A stretch of DNA of 64,000 bases from Clostridia bacterium. Lineage in GTDB: Bacteria > Bacillota > Clostridia > Oscillospirales > Acutalibacteraceae. The DNA lies in contig JAFYGK010000032.1 in NCBI GenBank assembly GCA_017543285.1, positions 124,001-188,000 on the forward strand. Reading direction: 5' to 3'. Shown here in pieces: positions 51,224-60,768 of the stretch (positions are counted from its first letter, which is position 1; each line of letters opens with the position of its first letter). The notes beneath the pieces were generated by a model. It was not told where the DNA came from. It did no database searches and worked only from the letters and a program-made list of their open reading frames with translations. The position numbers and the translations under genes were made by a program.

Positions 51224-52837
51224 TCACATTCGCTGTTTAATATAGGTTTTCGGCGTGACTCCGAAATACTGTTTGAAGCATTTTGAAAAGTAGGACGAAT
51301 CGGAAAAACCTACCTTTCCCGAGAGACTGGTTATGTCGCGTTCGCCTGAATGCATCAGCTCGATGGCGCGCGACATGCGGCGGTTTTTGATGTACTGATT
51401 TATCGTTGAGCCGGTCTCCTTTTTGAAAGCGGAGCAGATGTAATTATAATTCATGAATATGGCGTCGGCTATCTGCTCAACGGTAAATCCGGGATCGTCG
51501 AAATTGTCCTCGACAGTCTTTTTTATCCTCCTGACGAGAATGCTTTGCTTTGATGCGGTGTTCTTTTTTTCTGATTCAATGAGCCCGAAAATAAGATTCT
51601 TCAGCAGGATTTTTATTTCATTGGCGTCAAACATGTCGTAAATGAAGCCGCTGCTGCCGAAGACATCCCATGTATAGACAAAGTACGGCCATATAGCGTT
51701 ATCATAGATAACGCTGCAGCTGCTGGTTATTGTTACAAGAACATCAACGATGGTGTTGGGTCCATAGCCGTTATCCAGAAGCTTATTAAAGGTCTCGTCG
51801 AGAGTTTCTTCGATGATCTTTATATCCTTTGCCGCCATAGCGGATATTATGTCGTTTTTTATCTTCTGTATATACGCAAAGTCGGGTATGATCGGTCTTT
51901 TTAAATCCGAAAAAAGCACCACCTTATTATATGGGTCGGCCGTCGTAACAAGCGAAGACAGCGCGTAGGACGATCTGATGAAGCATTCGTGAATCGAGTT
52001 GGGATCAGAGGAGCAGTTGCTTACGCCGATGTTGATTTTAAACATGGAGTTGCTGTTTATATACTTTACAAAGTCAACACAGTCGTTGTAGAGCCCTTTG
52101 AGAAATTCCGGATCATCGCCGTTTGGCGATCTGATAATGACGGCAACCGAAAGATTGTCCGGCCTGCGATAGACGATTGAATCATACCTGCTGTTGAAAA
52201 AATCCAGGGCGTTGCTGCGGAGCATTTTTGTCCACAAAGCAAACGAGGGTTTTCTTTCGACGAAATTATGATTAAGGGCAATGCCTGCTTTCAGGATATA
52301 AAACGATTCGAAGGCAAGCAGTCTTGTTCTGCTCCTCGGGTAATATGTCAGTGTCGGCTCATTGACTATAAAGTACCCGTCGAGCAGGTTGTTTATATAG
52401 ATGGTTTCGCGCATTTCAAAGGCTTCATTTCTTACGGAGCTTTGCGTATAGCTGTTTTCGATCTCGCTCTTGATTTCACTGATATTTCCCAGGTATTCTC
52501 CGATAAAGGATGTCTTTTCATAAAAGCGGCAGTTGGACAGTCCGAGCAGTTTTGCAAATACCGGACAATTTTCTGACTTAGTGGAATCTCCGACGAGGAT
52601 TATCTTCACAAGATCGTTTGCGCTTTTGAGAATACCGACCGCGGCAGTGACGATTTGATCGGCATTGTCGCAGTCGATGATTGCGAGATCGGGGATTATG
52701 GTAAGCAGCTTTCCGGTCAGTTCGGCCAGATTGCTGACTGAATTGTTGATTCTGAAATTGTAGCCCGTGTTTCCGTAGAGCCTTGACAGCTCCGAGGCGA
52801 TAAAATCATCCAGGCATACAGTAACGATTTCGTACAT
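51224..52837 (-). CDS. AraC-type response regulator (YesN-like), orphan
   Basis: This 537-residue regulator has an N-terminal receiver-like domain with the acidic pair D10-D11, a probable phospho-acceptor D55 in LAIIDCDN and lysine K108. A long middle region of about 290 residues follows. The C-terminal AraC double helix-turn-helix covers about 435-537 (VEQIADAIFMNYNYICSAFK, DITSLSGKVGFSDSSYFSK). YesN-type regulators usually pair with a membrane histidine kinase for carbohydrate sensing, but no kinase is adjacent. It is divergent from an acyl-ACP thioesterase gene. Confidence 0.85.
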   Translation of the reverse strand: MYEIVTVCLDDFIASELSRLYGNTGYNFRINNSVSNLAELTGKLLTIIPDLAIIDCDNADQIVTAAVGILKSANDLVKIILVGDSTKSENCPVFAKLLGLSNCRFYEKTSFIGEYLGNISEIKSEIENSYTQSSVRNEAFEMRETIYINNLLDGYFIVNEPTLTYYPRSRTRLLAFESFYILKAGIALNHNFVERKPSFALWTKMLRSNALDFFNSRYDSIVYRRPDNLSVAVIIRSPNGDDPEFLKGLYNDCVDFVKYINSNSMFKINIGVSNCSSDPNSIHECFIRSSYALSSLVTTADPYNKVVLFSDLKRPIIPDFAYIQKIKNDIISAMAAKDIKIIEETLDETFNKLLDNGYGPNTIVDVLVTITSSCSVIYDNAIWPYFVYTWDVFGSSGFIYDMFDANEIKILLKNLIFGLIESEKKNTASKQSILVRRIKKTVEDNFDDPGFTVEQIADAIFMNYNYICSAFKKETGSTINQYIKNRRMSRAIELMHSGERDITSLSGKVGFSDSSYFSKCFKQYFGVTPKTYIKQRM

Positions 52838-52959
52838 ACATTTCCTCCAAAAAAGGTGTGCAGCGGCATCGGAAAAAACATCCGGAAATTGACGTAAAAA
52901 CGCTGCCGGGCAATCATATCCGGCATTAAAACCAATAATCAGGCAAATAACCTGATATT

Positions 52960-52988
52960 ATTATAAATCTTGCAGTGTAAAATGTAAA
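52960..52988 (-). promoter_or_regulatory. Promoter of the AraC-type regulator
   Basis: On the minus strand TTTACA (52983-52988), a 17-nt spacer and perfect TATAAT (52960-52965). The leader is about 115 nt. Confidence 0.75.
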
Positions 52989-53215
52989 TACCATCTTAAA
53001 AAACGATAAGCCGCATAATCCTGCGCGCGTAAAAAGGGTTCAGGCACAAACAGAAAACAATGTATCTATAAAAACAAAACCGCTATCCGATCGGCTCAAA
53101 GTGAACCCGGCAATAAAGATGAAAAGAGCAGGTATGCCTGGAAAGGACGCAGGGACGGCAGTCGGAAAGGGTACTGCTCCGACGAAGCTGTCGGGATATA
53201 AGGGGATCTGCATAT

Positions 53216-53244
53216 TTGACACATGTGGCTCACGGGCGTATAAT
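53216..53244 (+). promoter_or_regulatory. Consensus promoter of the thioesterase gene
   Basis: Perfect TTGACA (53216-53221) and TATAAT (53239-53244) with a 17-nt spacer. It fixes the thioesterase start at 53290, since longer frames would begin upstream of the promoter. Confidence 0.88.
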
Positions 53245-53289
53245 ACATTAATAGCCAAAAAGAATACCGGAGGACGAAAGGAAAAACCG

Positions 53290-54033
53290 ATGAAGCGAAG
53301 AGAAAATGATACCTTTTACAGCGACACGCAAATCAATTTTTTTGAATGCGACGCTTTTTCCGAGGCGAGAGCATCGACCCTGCTGAAGCGTCTAAACGAC
53401 TTTGCCGGAGTCGATTATACCGATCGCGGATACAGTCACGACTATTTATGGAAAAACAACATGGTGTTTCTGGTTTCGAGAGTGTCCATGAATATTATTG
53501 AACCGGTTTTGCCGGACGTGCCCCTGACATTTGCGACTTACGAAAGAGGAACGAAGGGCCCGCTTTTTTACAGAGATCTTTTTATTGCCGACGAGAACGG
53601 AAAGACGGTGGTTGCGTGCAAAACGGCGTGGATCCTGTGCGACCCTGTTTCGAGAAGGATTCTTCGCCCGAGCGCCTTTGAAAAAAAGATCGGCGAGCAC
53701 TGGGATCGGGTCATGGATTGCGCCGAACCCAAAAGGCTTACAATGCGGGATGACACAGAGCCCGTGGGAAGCAGAAGAATAAACTATTCCGATCTGGACG
53801 GCAACGGACATGTGAACAACGGGGTATATGCCGATATTGCCTGCGATTTTCTTCCCTATGATCTGTTTGAAAAAAAGAGAGTAAGGGAACTTCAGATCAA
53901 TTTTCAGCGAGAAGCCAAAATCGGAGAGAGCATGGACGTCTTTGCATCAAAAAAGGACGGATTTGCCGCTGTTTCCGGAAAGGTGGACGGAGCGGTCAGT
54001 TTTATCTGCGAGCTTACCTTTGAGGACAGATAA
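53290..54033 (+). CDS. Acyl-ACP thioesterase
   Basis: This 247-residue double-hotdog protein resembles bacterial Fat-type acyl-ACP thioesterases. An N-terminal hotdog (INFFECDAFSEARASTLLKRL, then WLF-like strand VFLVSRVSMNI) is followed by a second with the active-site type motif YSDLDGNGHVNNGVYADIACD. It releases fatty acids from acyl carrier protein. The start ATG at 53290 has AAAGGA 8 nt upstream and lies 45 nt after a consensus promoter. It converges with the E2-like acyltransferase gene and diverges from the AraC-type regulator, which may control it. Confidence 0.85.
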   Translation: MKRRENDTFYSDTQINFFECDAFSEARASTLLKRLNDFAGVDYTDRGYSHDYLWKNNMVFLVSRVSMNIIEPVLPDVPLTFATYERGTKGPLFYRDLFIADENGKTVVACKTAWILCDPVSRRILRPSAFEKKIGEHWDRVMDCAEPKRLTMRDDTEPVGSRRINYSDLDGNGHVNNGVYADIACDFLPYDLFEKKRVRELQINFQREAKIGESMDVFASKKDGFAAVSGKVDGAVSFICELTFEDR

Positions 54034-54102
54034 TAACCGCAGAATCAAAAAGGGCACAGACAGCGGATGCCTGCCTGTGCCATAATTATTGCCTTACGCG
54101 CA

Positions 54103-54981
54103 TCAATACTCGTCTTCATAAACGGTTTCCGGCTTTTCCAGGAGCTTTTCCGGATGCTGCAAAAGCCTTACGAAATATCTGAACGCCGAACTGAAATAAA
54201 AGCCGTCGCAAATACGTTCGTCAACAACGAGGTTAATTCCGATGAAGCGTCTTTCCCTTACCGAACCGTCCTTATCAATGGTCAGCTCCTTTTCCTTCTT
54301 GCCGATGGAAATGAACATGGAGGTCGTGCCGAATTCATAAAGATGATGATAGATCGGTCTTATGCCGATAGAGCCTACGTCGGTGACAAATGCGCTGGAA
54401 TGGAAGGGGCTTATCTCATGGATAAACTTGGGCATGAGTCCCACCTTGTCGAGATTCCTTGCAAGGAACACTATAAAACGCCTGATAAAGTTCGGCATTT
54501 TTATCAGCATGCTGACAAATTTGTCGATCTCCCCGTCCTCCTCGGCAGACGCGTTATAGGTTTCGGTGATCTTTCTGGCTACATCGAACAGATCGTCATA
54601 CGGGTCGAACATAGGCTTTATGGTGGTTTCCTCTCCGTCGTCACTCATATCTCTTTTTATCGCAAGGGAAAGATTGATGTGATCTCTCGCGTAAATATTC
54701 CTTCCGCAGACAAAACGGTTCACTCTCGGCCTCTGAGAAATGGACCGCACGATGGCCGCCATAATAATGTGATAGGTCTTTATATCACGGTGACCCTGAT
54801 TGCGAAGCTCCTTCATGAGCGCTTCGATGGGCTGGAGATCAATCTTTTCGTTGAAGAAGCACATGCTGTCCAGTCTTGAGCGCATGATATGGGGGATAAG
54901 ACAAAAGAAAAGGTCTGACTTAGTGGCCTTGAGCTTGTAGCCGTCATATCTGTCAGACAGCTTTTTCTTACGATGTGCCAT
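54103..54981 (-). CDS. Stand-alone E2/CAT-fold acyltransferase-like protein with altered active site
   Basis: This 292-residue protein resembles the catalytic domain of 2-oxoacid dehydrogenase E2 and chloramphenicol acetyltransferase. It has TYHIIMAAIVRSISQRP, NLSLAIKR and SSAFVTDVGSIGI. The active-site motif HxxxDG appears as E255-R-I-C-D259-G260, so the catalytic histidine is glutamate while Asp and Gly remain. It has no lipoyl or subunit-binding domain and no E1/E3 genes nearby. It may be a lipid or wall modification factor or a non-catalytic homologue. GGAGG precedes the ATG. Confidence 0.8.
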   Translation of the reverse strand: MAHRKKKLSDRYDGYKLKATKSDLFFCLIPHIMRSRLDSMCFFNEKIDLQPIEALMKELRNQGHRDIKTYHIIMAAIVRSISQRPRVNRFVCGRNIYARDHINLSLAIKRDMSDDGEETTIKPMFDPYDDLFDVARKITETYNASAEEDGEIDKFVSMLIKMPNFIRRFIVFLARNLDKVGLMPKFIHEISPFHSSAFVTDVGSIGIRPIYHHLYEFGTTSMFISIGKKEKELTIDKDGSVRERRFIGINLVVDERICDGFYFSSAFRYFVRLLQHPEKLLEKPETVYEDEY

Positions 54982-55105
54982 TGGCGACCCTCCGATTCAA
55001 AATACAAAAATGCTGTATCCAATTATACAGCATTTTAACATGCATTTCAACAAAATTTAACAAATTACTAACATTTTCTTAAACAGAGGCCGTTTCATCG
55101 ACCGT

Positions 55106-55537
55106 CTATTTATTCTCGATCTCCCTTTTTTCCGAAACAAAAAACTCCGAGTTGTTATTTGTATCGGCACTCATATCCCTTGCCCTACGGACAATATCTT
55201 CCTTCTGCTGACCGTTGAGCAGGCGGAAGAGCATGATGAGGATCCTTTCCTGCTGATCGAGGTTCATAAAATCGGTATCGCAGGGGAGATCAAAGGCGGC
55301 GGTACGGTATTCCGGAGCGGACTGCGGGAAGACCGGCTTTGAATTGTCGCCGGTAAGAAGATAGTCGAGCGTAACCGAATATATTTTTGCTATTTTGATT
55401 ATGGCATTGATATCCGGATGGGTTTTGCCCGTTTCATAATATGTATAGGTCGAGCGTTCTATGTTCAAAGCTTCTGCGAGCTGCTTCTGGGTAAATCCGT
55501 GAAGATTTCTGAGATAGCGCAGGCGATCCTTCAACAT
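55106..55537 (-). CDS. XRE-family transcriptional regulator
   Basis: This 143-residue protein has a Cro/C1 helix-turn-helix at about residues 5-62 (LRYLRNLHGFTQKQLAEALN, then RSTYTYYETGKTHPDINAI). A roughly 80-residue C-terminal region without a recognised domain follows. It is a single-gene unit; the target is unknown. It lies in the place where a YloU/Asp23 gene often precedes the fakA-like gene. The 55538-55835 gap contains an AT-rich stretch with no ORF. Confidence 0.88.
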   Translation of the reverse strand: MLKDRLRYLRNLHGFTQKQLAEALNIERSTYTYYETGKTHPDINAIIKIAKIYSVTLDYLLTGDNSKPVFPQSAPEYRTAAFDLPCDTDFMNLDQQERILIMLFRLLNGQQKEDIVRRARDMSADTNNNSEFFVSEKREIENK

Positions 55538-55835
55538 TTTAAACCATTCCTTTCTCTTGGCTTTTCCGGCCGTGAAAAGCTATTCGACAGTATTAGTAAC
55601 AGAACAAAATGCATACCATGTGGAGCACACGGCACATCATGTCAATAATTATAGTACGAAATTGAAGATTTGTCATCAAAAGTAAAAAAATTTCACTTAA
55701 ACTGTGTTATAAACACACATAATTTTACCGTGGCCGGGGTTTTGACAAAGACCTCCCGGTAATCCGGAGAACATACCCGAAAACCCTTCATAATCAAAAT
55801 AATAAAATATAAATCGGTTATAATGGCTTAGACGG

Positions 55836-55864
55836 TTGATATTTTTCATATAATAGTATATAAT
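55836..55864 (+). promoter_or_regulatory. Promoter of the fakA-like/recG unit
   Basis: TTGATA (55836-55841), a 17-nt spacer and perfect TATAAT (55859-55864). Confidence 0.75.
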
Positions 55865-55970
55865 TAGTAAGTCGAATTGGCGCATAATGCGTCATGATCC
55901 GAATAAGATCATACCGGGCGGCTTCGCAAACCATTTGCTGCCGCTCTCCATATAGAAGGAGTTGTTTCTT

Positions 55971-57623
55971 TTGATAAAAGGAAAACTGCTGCGAGACGCT
56001 ATTATTTCCGCCGCAAACAGCATTTCCAACCAACGGTCAAGCATTGACGAGCTGAATATCTTTCCCGTTCCCGACGGCGACACGGGCACCAATATGTCCA
56101 TGACGATTAACGCCGCTGTGAAGGAGCTTTACAAGCTGGGCGATGACTGCACCGCTTCGGAAGTTGCGAAATGCGCCGCGTCGGCAATGCTCAGAGGAGC
56201 AAGAGGAAATTCCGGCGTTATCACCTCGCTGCTGTTCAGAGGCTTTTCCAAGGGCCTCGAGGGCAAAAAAGAGGCTTCCGGAGCCGATCTGGCAAACGCG
56301 CTGACCATCGGCGTTGACGCCGCCTATAAAGCGGTCATGAAGCCGACCGAGGGTACAATACTGACCGTGGCGCGCTTTGCAGCGGAAAAGGGCAGGGAAC
56401 TGAGCGCAGACGCCTCCAAATCCACTCAGGATATATGGAACGGAATGTGCGACGGAGCGGACGATGCGCTTAAGCTGACTCCGGAACTGCTGCCCATACT
56501 GAAAAAGGCCGGCGTTGTCGATGCGGGCGGCAAGGGCCTTGTGATTATTTTAAGAGGCATGAAAGTCGTATTTGACGGCGGAGATATCATCGAAAGCGCG
56601 ACCGACAACAGGCTGCAGACCGACGCTGATTTTGAAGCGGTCACAAGAAACGCGGCGGCGGAATACGAAGGTGAAATAACCTTCACATACTGCACCGAGT
56701 TTATCATTGAGCGTACCAACAGCAGCGACGCGCTTCAGCTCAGGGCGTATCTTGAGTCCATAGGCGACAGTGTCGTGGTGGTTGACGACGACGAGATCAT
56801 CAAGGTCCACGTCCACACCGAGGATCCCGGAGACGCTATCTCTCACGGCCTGCAGTACGGCGCGATGATCTCGAATAAAATTGAAAACATGCGCAAGCAG
56901 CATGAAAGACTCGTCAGAGAAAAAAGCGGGCAGGAGGAAAAGACAGAGACGGAAATGGTCGAGGAGTTCGGCTTTGTCGCTGTCGCCGCCGGCGAAGGCA
57001 ATTTCGCCCTGTTCACTGACCTTGGCGTAAACAAGGTCGTTTCAGGCGGCCAGACCATGAATCCCTCCACCGAGGATATATTAAAGGCTGTGCAGTGCGT
57101 TCCGGCAAGAACGGTATTTGTTCTTCCCAACAACAAAAACATTATCCTTGCCGCTCAGCAGACCATCCCCATGTCCGACAGACGGGTGATCGTTGTTCCG
57201 ACAAAGACCATTCCTCAGGGCATTTCCGCCATGATGTCGTTTGATCCGGACGCTTCTGCGGAGGATAATTTTGAAAACATGAGCAATGCCTCTTCTCTTG
57301 TCAGCACCGGACAGATCACCTTCGCCGCAAGGGATTCCGAGCTTTTCGACGGACAGAAGATCAAGCAGAACGAAATAATTGCGCTTGACAACGGCAGGCT
57401 GGTTTTCAGTGAGAAAACTCCCGTCAAGGCGGCGACAAGACTTCTGAAGAGCATGATAAAGAAGGACTGCCAGTTTATCAACATCATCTACGGCGAGGGC
57501 ATCAACGAGGAGCAGGCGCTCGAGGTCAAAAAGTACGCCGAATCCAAATCCCCCAATGACGCCGAGGTGCTGCTCATAGAAGGCGGACAGCCGGTTTACT
57601 ATTTCATAATGTCTGTGGAATAA
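55971..57623 (+). CDS. DAK2-domain fatty acid kinase-like protein (FakA/YloV)
   Basis: This roughly 550-residue protein has an N-terminal DhaL/DAK2 ATP-binding domain with the magnesium-binding PDGDTGTNMSMT and SAMLRGARGNSGVI. A middle domain and a C-terminal FakA-type region (GGQTMNPSTEDI) follow. FakA phosphorylates FakB-bound fatty acids. The start is TTG at 55971 with AAGGAG 9 nt upstream; TTG at 55962 is too close to it. No fakB (DegV) gene is visible. The following recG is its usual neighbour in Bacillus. Confidence 0.9.
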   Translation: MIKGKLLRDAIISAANSISNQRSSIDELNIFPVPDGDTGTNMSMTINAAVKELYKLGDDCTASEVAKCAASAMLRGARGNSGVITSLLFRGFSKGLEGKKEASGADLANALTIGVDAAYKAVMKPTEGTILTVARFAAEKGRELSADASKSTQDIWNGMCDGADDALKLTPELLPILKKAGVVDAGGKGLVIILRGMKVVFDGGDIIESATDNRLQTDADFEAVTRNAAAEYEGEITFTYCTEFIIERTNSSDALQLRAYLESIGDSVVVVDDDEIIKVHVHTEDPGDAISHGLQYGAMISNKIENMRKQHERLVREKSGQEEKTETEMVEEFGFVAVAAGEGNFALFTDLGVNKVVSGGQTMNPSTEDILKAVQCVPARTVFVLPNNKNIILAAQQTIPMSDRRVIVVPTKTIPQGISAMMSFDPDASAEDNFENMSNASSLVSTGQITFAARDSELFDGQKIKQNEIIALDNGRLVFSEKTPVKAATRLLKSMIKKDCQFINIIYGEGINEEQALEVKKYAESKSPNDAEVLLIEGGQPVYYFIMSVE

Positions 57624-57657
57624 TAAAACCTCATTTTAGCAAACCGAAAACAAAAAC

Positions 57658-57690
57658 GCCGGCTGAATAAAATCGGTCGGCTTTTGATTT
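57658..57690 (+). terminator. Weak hairpin between the fakA-like gene and recG
   Basis: GCCGGCTGA/TCGGTCGGC 9-bp stem with two wobble pairs, then TTTTGATTT. It may only attenuate readthrough into recG. Confidence 0.5.
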
Positions 57691-57732
57691 ACCTGCCGCG
57701 GCTCCAATGAAAGCGGCGGCACAAAAAAGGCG

Positions 57733-59766
57733 ATGGACAATATAATCGGAAACGACATAACATATCTGCACGGAGTCGGTCCGAAAAAGGCCGCGCTTCT
57801 GAACAGGCTGGGCGTTTATACGGTCGGCGATTTACTGCGCCTTTATCCGAGAAGCTATATTGACCTGACAAACAAATCGACCTTTGCGAAGACGGCGGAC
57901 GACGGCGCAAAGCACGCCTATTCCGTGATCATTTTGACCGATCCGTCCAAAAGCATAATAAGAAAAAATCTGACGCTGTTCAAGTTCAGGGTGACCGACG
58001 GACAGGACGACGCTTTGGCCACAATATACAATGACAGATACACTGCGATGAAGCTGCACAGGGGAGAAAGCTGTATTCTTTACGGCAGGGTACAGTATAA
58101 AAAGGGATTTATCATGCAATCGCCGCAAATCATAGACGCCGGCGACGCGAGCCAAATAAGGCCGGTTTATCCGCAGACGGCAGGGCTTTCCTCCAAAGCG
58201 GTCGAAAGGCTTGTCAGATCGGCGCTTACCGAATGCAGGCCGTTTTTGACCGATATAATCCCGCTGCGCATACGGATGGAATACGGTCTTTGCTCATATC
58301 AGAGCGCGATTGAGGAAATCCACTTTCCCAAGGCGATGCAGTCGGTCGCCAAGGCGTCAAACAGACTTATTTTTGAGGAGCTGATGATATGGCAAATCGC
58401 CATGGGTGCCTTGAAAACAAGAATAAAAACCGAAACCGGCGCCGTTTGCCGGCAGGATTTTACGCCGGAGATAATTTCACGGTTTTCATTTGAGCTGACC
58501 AACGCGCAGAAACGCGCCGTAAAACAAATATCAGATGACATGTCGAGCGGAAAATGCATGAACAGACTGCTTCAGGGAGACGTGGGGTCCGGCAAAACCG
58601 CGGTTGCGGTCGCTGCCGCATACAATGCCGCAAAGAACGGCTTTCAGACGGCGCTCATGGCTCCGACCGAGCTGCTTGCCGTCCAGCATTACAACACGGT
58701 TGCGGGGCTGCTTGAAAAAACCGATATAAGCCTTGAGCTGTTGACGGGCGGAACGACCGAGGCGAACAGAAGGAGAATCTACGCCGGGCTTGCCGACGGC
58801 TCAACAGATATTGTCGTAGGGACCCATGCGCTTATTTCAAAGGGCGTTGAGTTTAATAATCTCGGACTTGTCATTACCGACGAGCAGCACCGTTTCGGCG
58901 TTGCACAAAGAGGAGCGCTTGCGGCGAGAGGGCATTCGGCTCATCTGCTTGCCATGAGCGCAACCCCAATTCCGAGAACTCTCGCCCTGACGGTTTACGG
59001 CGATCTCGATCTGTCTGTGCTTGACGAGCTGCCCGAGGGCAGACAGAAGGTAGAGACATACAGAATAGATTCCTCCAAACGCATACGCGCTTTTAATTAT
59101 ATAAAAAAGCATCTTGACGAGGGCGGGCAGGGATATATCGTATGTGCTCTTGTCGAGGAGAACGACAGTCAGCTTCTGGCGGCGACCGAGTATTTCGAAC
59201 GCCTCAGGGAAAAATACTTTGCCGGGTATTCTCTCGGACTGCTGCACGGAAGAATGAGACCGGCCCAGAAGGAGCAGGTCATGTCCGACTTTGCCGCGGG
59301 AAAAATCCAGCTCCTTATTTCCACGACCGTTATTGAGGTCGGCATGGATGTGCCTGACGCGGTTATAATGATGATAGAGAACGCCGAGCGGTTCGGGCTG
59401 TCCCAGCTTCATCAGCTCAGAGGAAGGGTCGGCAGGGGTACCCGCAAATCGACCTGCATACTTGTTTCCGACAGCAGATCGGAGCTGACGACAAAGCGGC
59501 TCAACGCTGTTTGCAGGACAAACGACGGCTTTGAGATAGCCGCGGAGGATCTGAAGCTGCGCGGACCGGGCGATTTTTTCGGCGTCCATCAACACGGCTT
59601 TCTGCCCTTTTCCATTGCAGATATCGAACGCGACATTAAAACCGTAGAGCTCTCCCACGAGGCGGCGGAGCTTTTGCTTTCAGAGGATCCCGCGCTGATC
59701 AGGTCTGAGCACAGAGGGATGCGCGACGCCGTGGAGAGGGCAATGAAGCGGTTTGAGAGCGCATAA
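57733..59766 (+). CDS. recG: ATP-dependent DNA helicase RecG
   Basis: This 677-residue helicase has an N-terminal wedge/OB domain (YLHGVGPKKAALLNRLGV). The motor domains show Walker A in QGDVGSGKTAVA, the DEQH box in ITDEQHRFG, SATPIPRTLALTVYGD, TTVIEVGMDVP and QLRGRVGRG. It remodels stalled forks and Holliday junctions. It follows the fakA-like gene by 109 nt with only a weak hairpin between, so partial co-transcription is likely. Confidence 0.96.
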   Translation: MDNIIGNDITYLHGVGPKKAALLNRLGVYTVGDLLRLYPRSYIDLTNKSTFAKTADDGAKHAYSVIILTDPSKSIIRKNLTLFKFRVTDGQDDALATIYNDRYTAMKLHRGESCILYGRVQYKKGFIMQSPQIIDAGDASQIRPVYPQTAGLSSKAVERLVRSALTECRPFLTDIIPLRIRMEYGLCSYQSAIEEIHFPKAMQSVAKASNRLIFEELMIWQIAMGALKTRIKTETGAVCRQDFTPEIISRFSFELTNAQKRAVKQISDDMSSGKCMNRLLQGDVGSGKTAVAVAAAYNAAKNGFQTALMAPTELLAVQHYNTVAGLLEKTDISLELLTGGTTEANRRRIYAGLADGSTDIVVGTHALISKGVEFNNLGLVITDEQHRFGVAQRGALAARGHSAHLLAMSATPIPRTLALTVYGDLDLSVLDELPEGRQKVETYRIDSSKRIRAFNYIKKHLDEGGQGYIVCALVEENDSQLLAATEYFERLREKYFAGYSLGLLHGRMRPAQKEQVMSDFAAGKIQLLISTTVIEVGMDVPDAVIMMIENAERFGLSQLHQLRGRVGRGTRKSTCILVSDSRSELTTKRLNAVCRTNDGFEIAAEDLKLRGPGDFFGVHQHGFLPFSIADIERDIKTVELSHEAAELLLSEDPALIRSEHRGMRDAVERAMKRFESA

Positions 59767-59789
59767 ACCAAGTGTTAACAAAATTGATA

Positions 59790-59818
59790 TTGAAACTGAC
59801 AGGCATTTTTGATAGAAT
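59790..59818 (+). promoter_or_regulatory. Promoter of the second sortase gene
   Basis: TTGAAA (59790-59795), a 17-nt spacer and TAGAAT (59813-59818); AGGAGG precedes the ATG. Confidence 0.65.
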
Positions 59819-59851
59819 ATATCACGAATCACGACGACAGGAGGCGAAAAT

Positions 59852-60673
59852 ATGGGAACCGGTTCATCGGCCGTAAAGAACTTTTTTCTGAATTTTTTCA
59901 TATTCTTCTTCTCTGCCGTTTTCATAATATGTATCAGCCTTTTTATTATGCTCGGTCCTCTGGATTCCGCCAGACGCGAGTATGAAAGGCAGGAACTCGC
60001 AAGCCAGATCTCCTTAGACCTGAGGGTATTTGACGAGGAGCCTTCGTCCGAGATACTGACCCCCGAGTCCGATCCCGAGCCCGATCAGTATATACCGTTT
60101 TTCCAGGGGCTGCTCTATGTCAACGAGGATATCAGGGCGTGGCTTCAGATACCCGGCACAAAGGTGGACTACCCCATCATGCAGTCCGGGGACAACGAAT
60201 TCTACCTCAAACACAATTATAAAAAGGAAAAGTCGGCCGGCGGCTCGCTGTTTTTCGACTGTGCCAACGCCCTCGACGGTACCGACAGGGTGCTGGTCGC
60301 CTACGGGCATAATATGCGCGACGGCTCCATGCTCGCCTCGCTCAAAAGTTATAAGAAAGAGGAGTTTTACAGGGAAAACAGATATATGTATCTGGACACC
60401 GATTATGCTCCGGAAAAATATGAGCTCCTCAGCGTTTTTGAGCAGAATGTCGATCCCAATCTGGGAGATGTGTTCAAGTACAACAAAATCGACTTTGACA
60501 ACGACGCGGAATTCATATCGCACATGAACGAGCTGAGGGCAAAATCCATTTACCAGACCGACGCGCCCCAGGTTACCGCGGACAGCAGGATACTGGTGCT
60601 GCAAACCTGTACAAACGGAACGGGCATTTACAACAACGACAGGTTTGTGGTCGTCGGAATAAAGGTTAATTAG
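59852..60673 (+). CDS. Class B sortase (second)
   Basis: This 273-residue protein has a membrane anchor at about residues 10-34 and a class B sortase domain. It shows VNEDIRAWLQIPGTKVDYPIM, the catalytic H153 in VAYGHNM, C253 in LVLQTCT and R264 in NNDRFVVVGI. It is clearly related to the sortase at 34438 but differs in the region between His and Cys. No sorting-signal protein lies next to it. It is monocistronic, between recG and an aquaporin, with its own promoter and terminator. Confidence 0.93.
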   Translation: MGTGSSAVKNFFLNFFIFFFSAVFIICISLFIMLGPLDSARREYERQELASQISLDLRVFDEEPSSEILTPESDPEPDQYIPFFQGLLYVNEDIRAWLQIPGTKVDYPIMQSGDNEFYLKHNYKKEKSAGGSLFFDCANALDGTDRVLVAYGHNMRDGSMLASLKSYKKEEFYRENRYMYLDTDYAPEKYELLSVFEQNVDPNLGDVFKYNKIDFDNDAEFISHMNELRAKSIYQTDAPQVTADSRILVLQTCTNGTGIYNNDRFVVVGIKVN

Positions 60674-60732
60674 CCGGTTGCTGCGACGGCCCTCACACCG
60701 CTTGCCGCGCTGGATTTTGCAGATGTCATATA

Positions 60733-60768
60733 AAAAATCAACCGATTGATAAAAGTCGGTTGATTTTT
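60733..60768 (+). terminator. Terminator of the second sortase gene
   Basis: AAAAATCAACCGA/TCGGTTGATTTTT stem with a 10-nt loop and T run. Its 3' arm contains the -35 element of the next promoter. Confidence 0.85.

Noticed and set aside
53101..53289. A longer N-terminus for the thioesterase
   Set aside because: It would begin upstream of the consensus promoter at 53216-53244.
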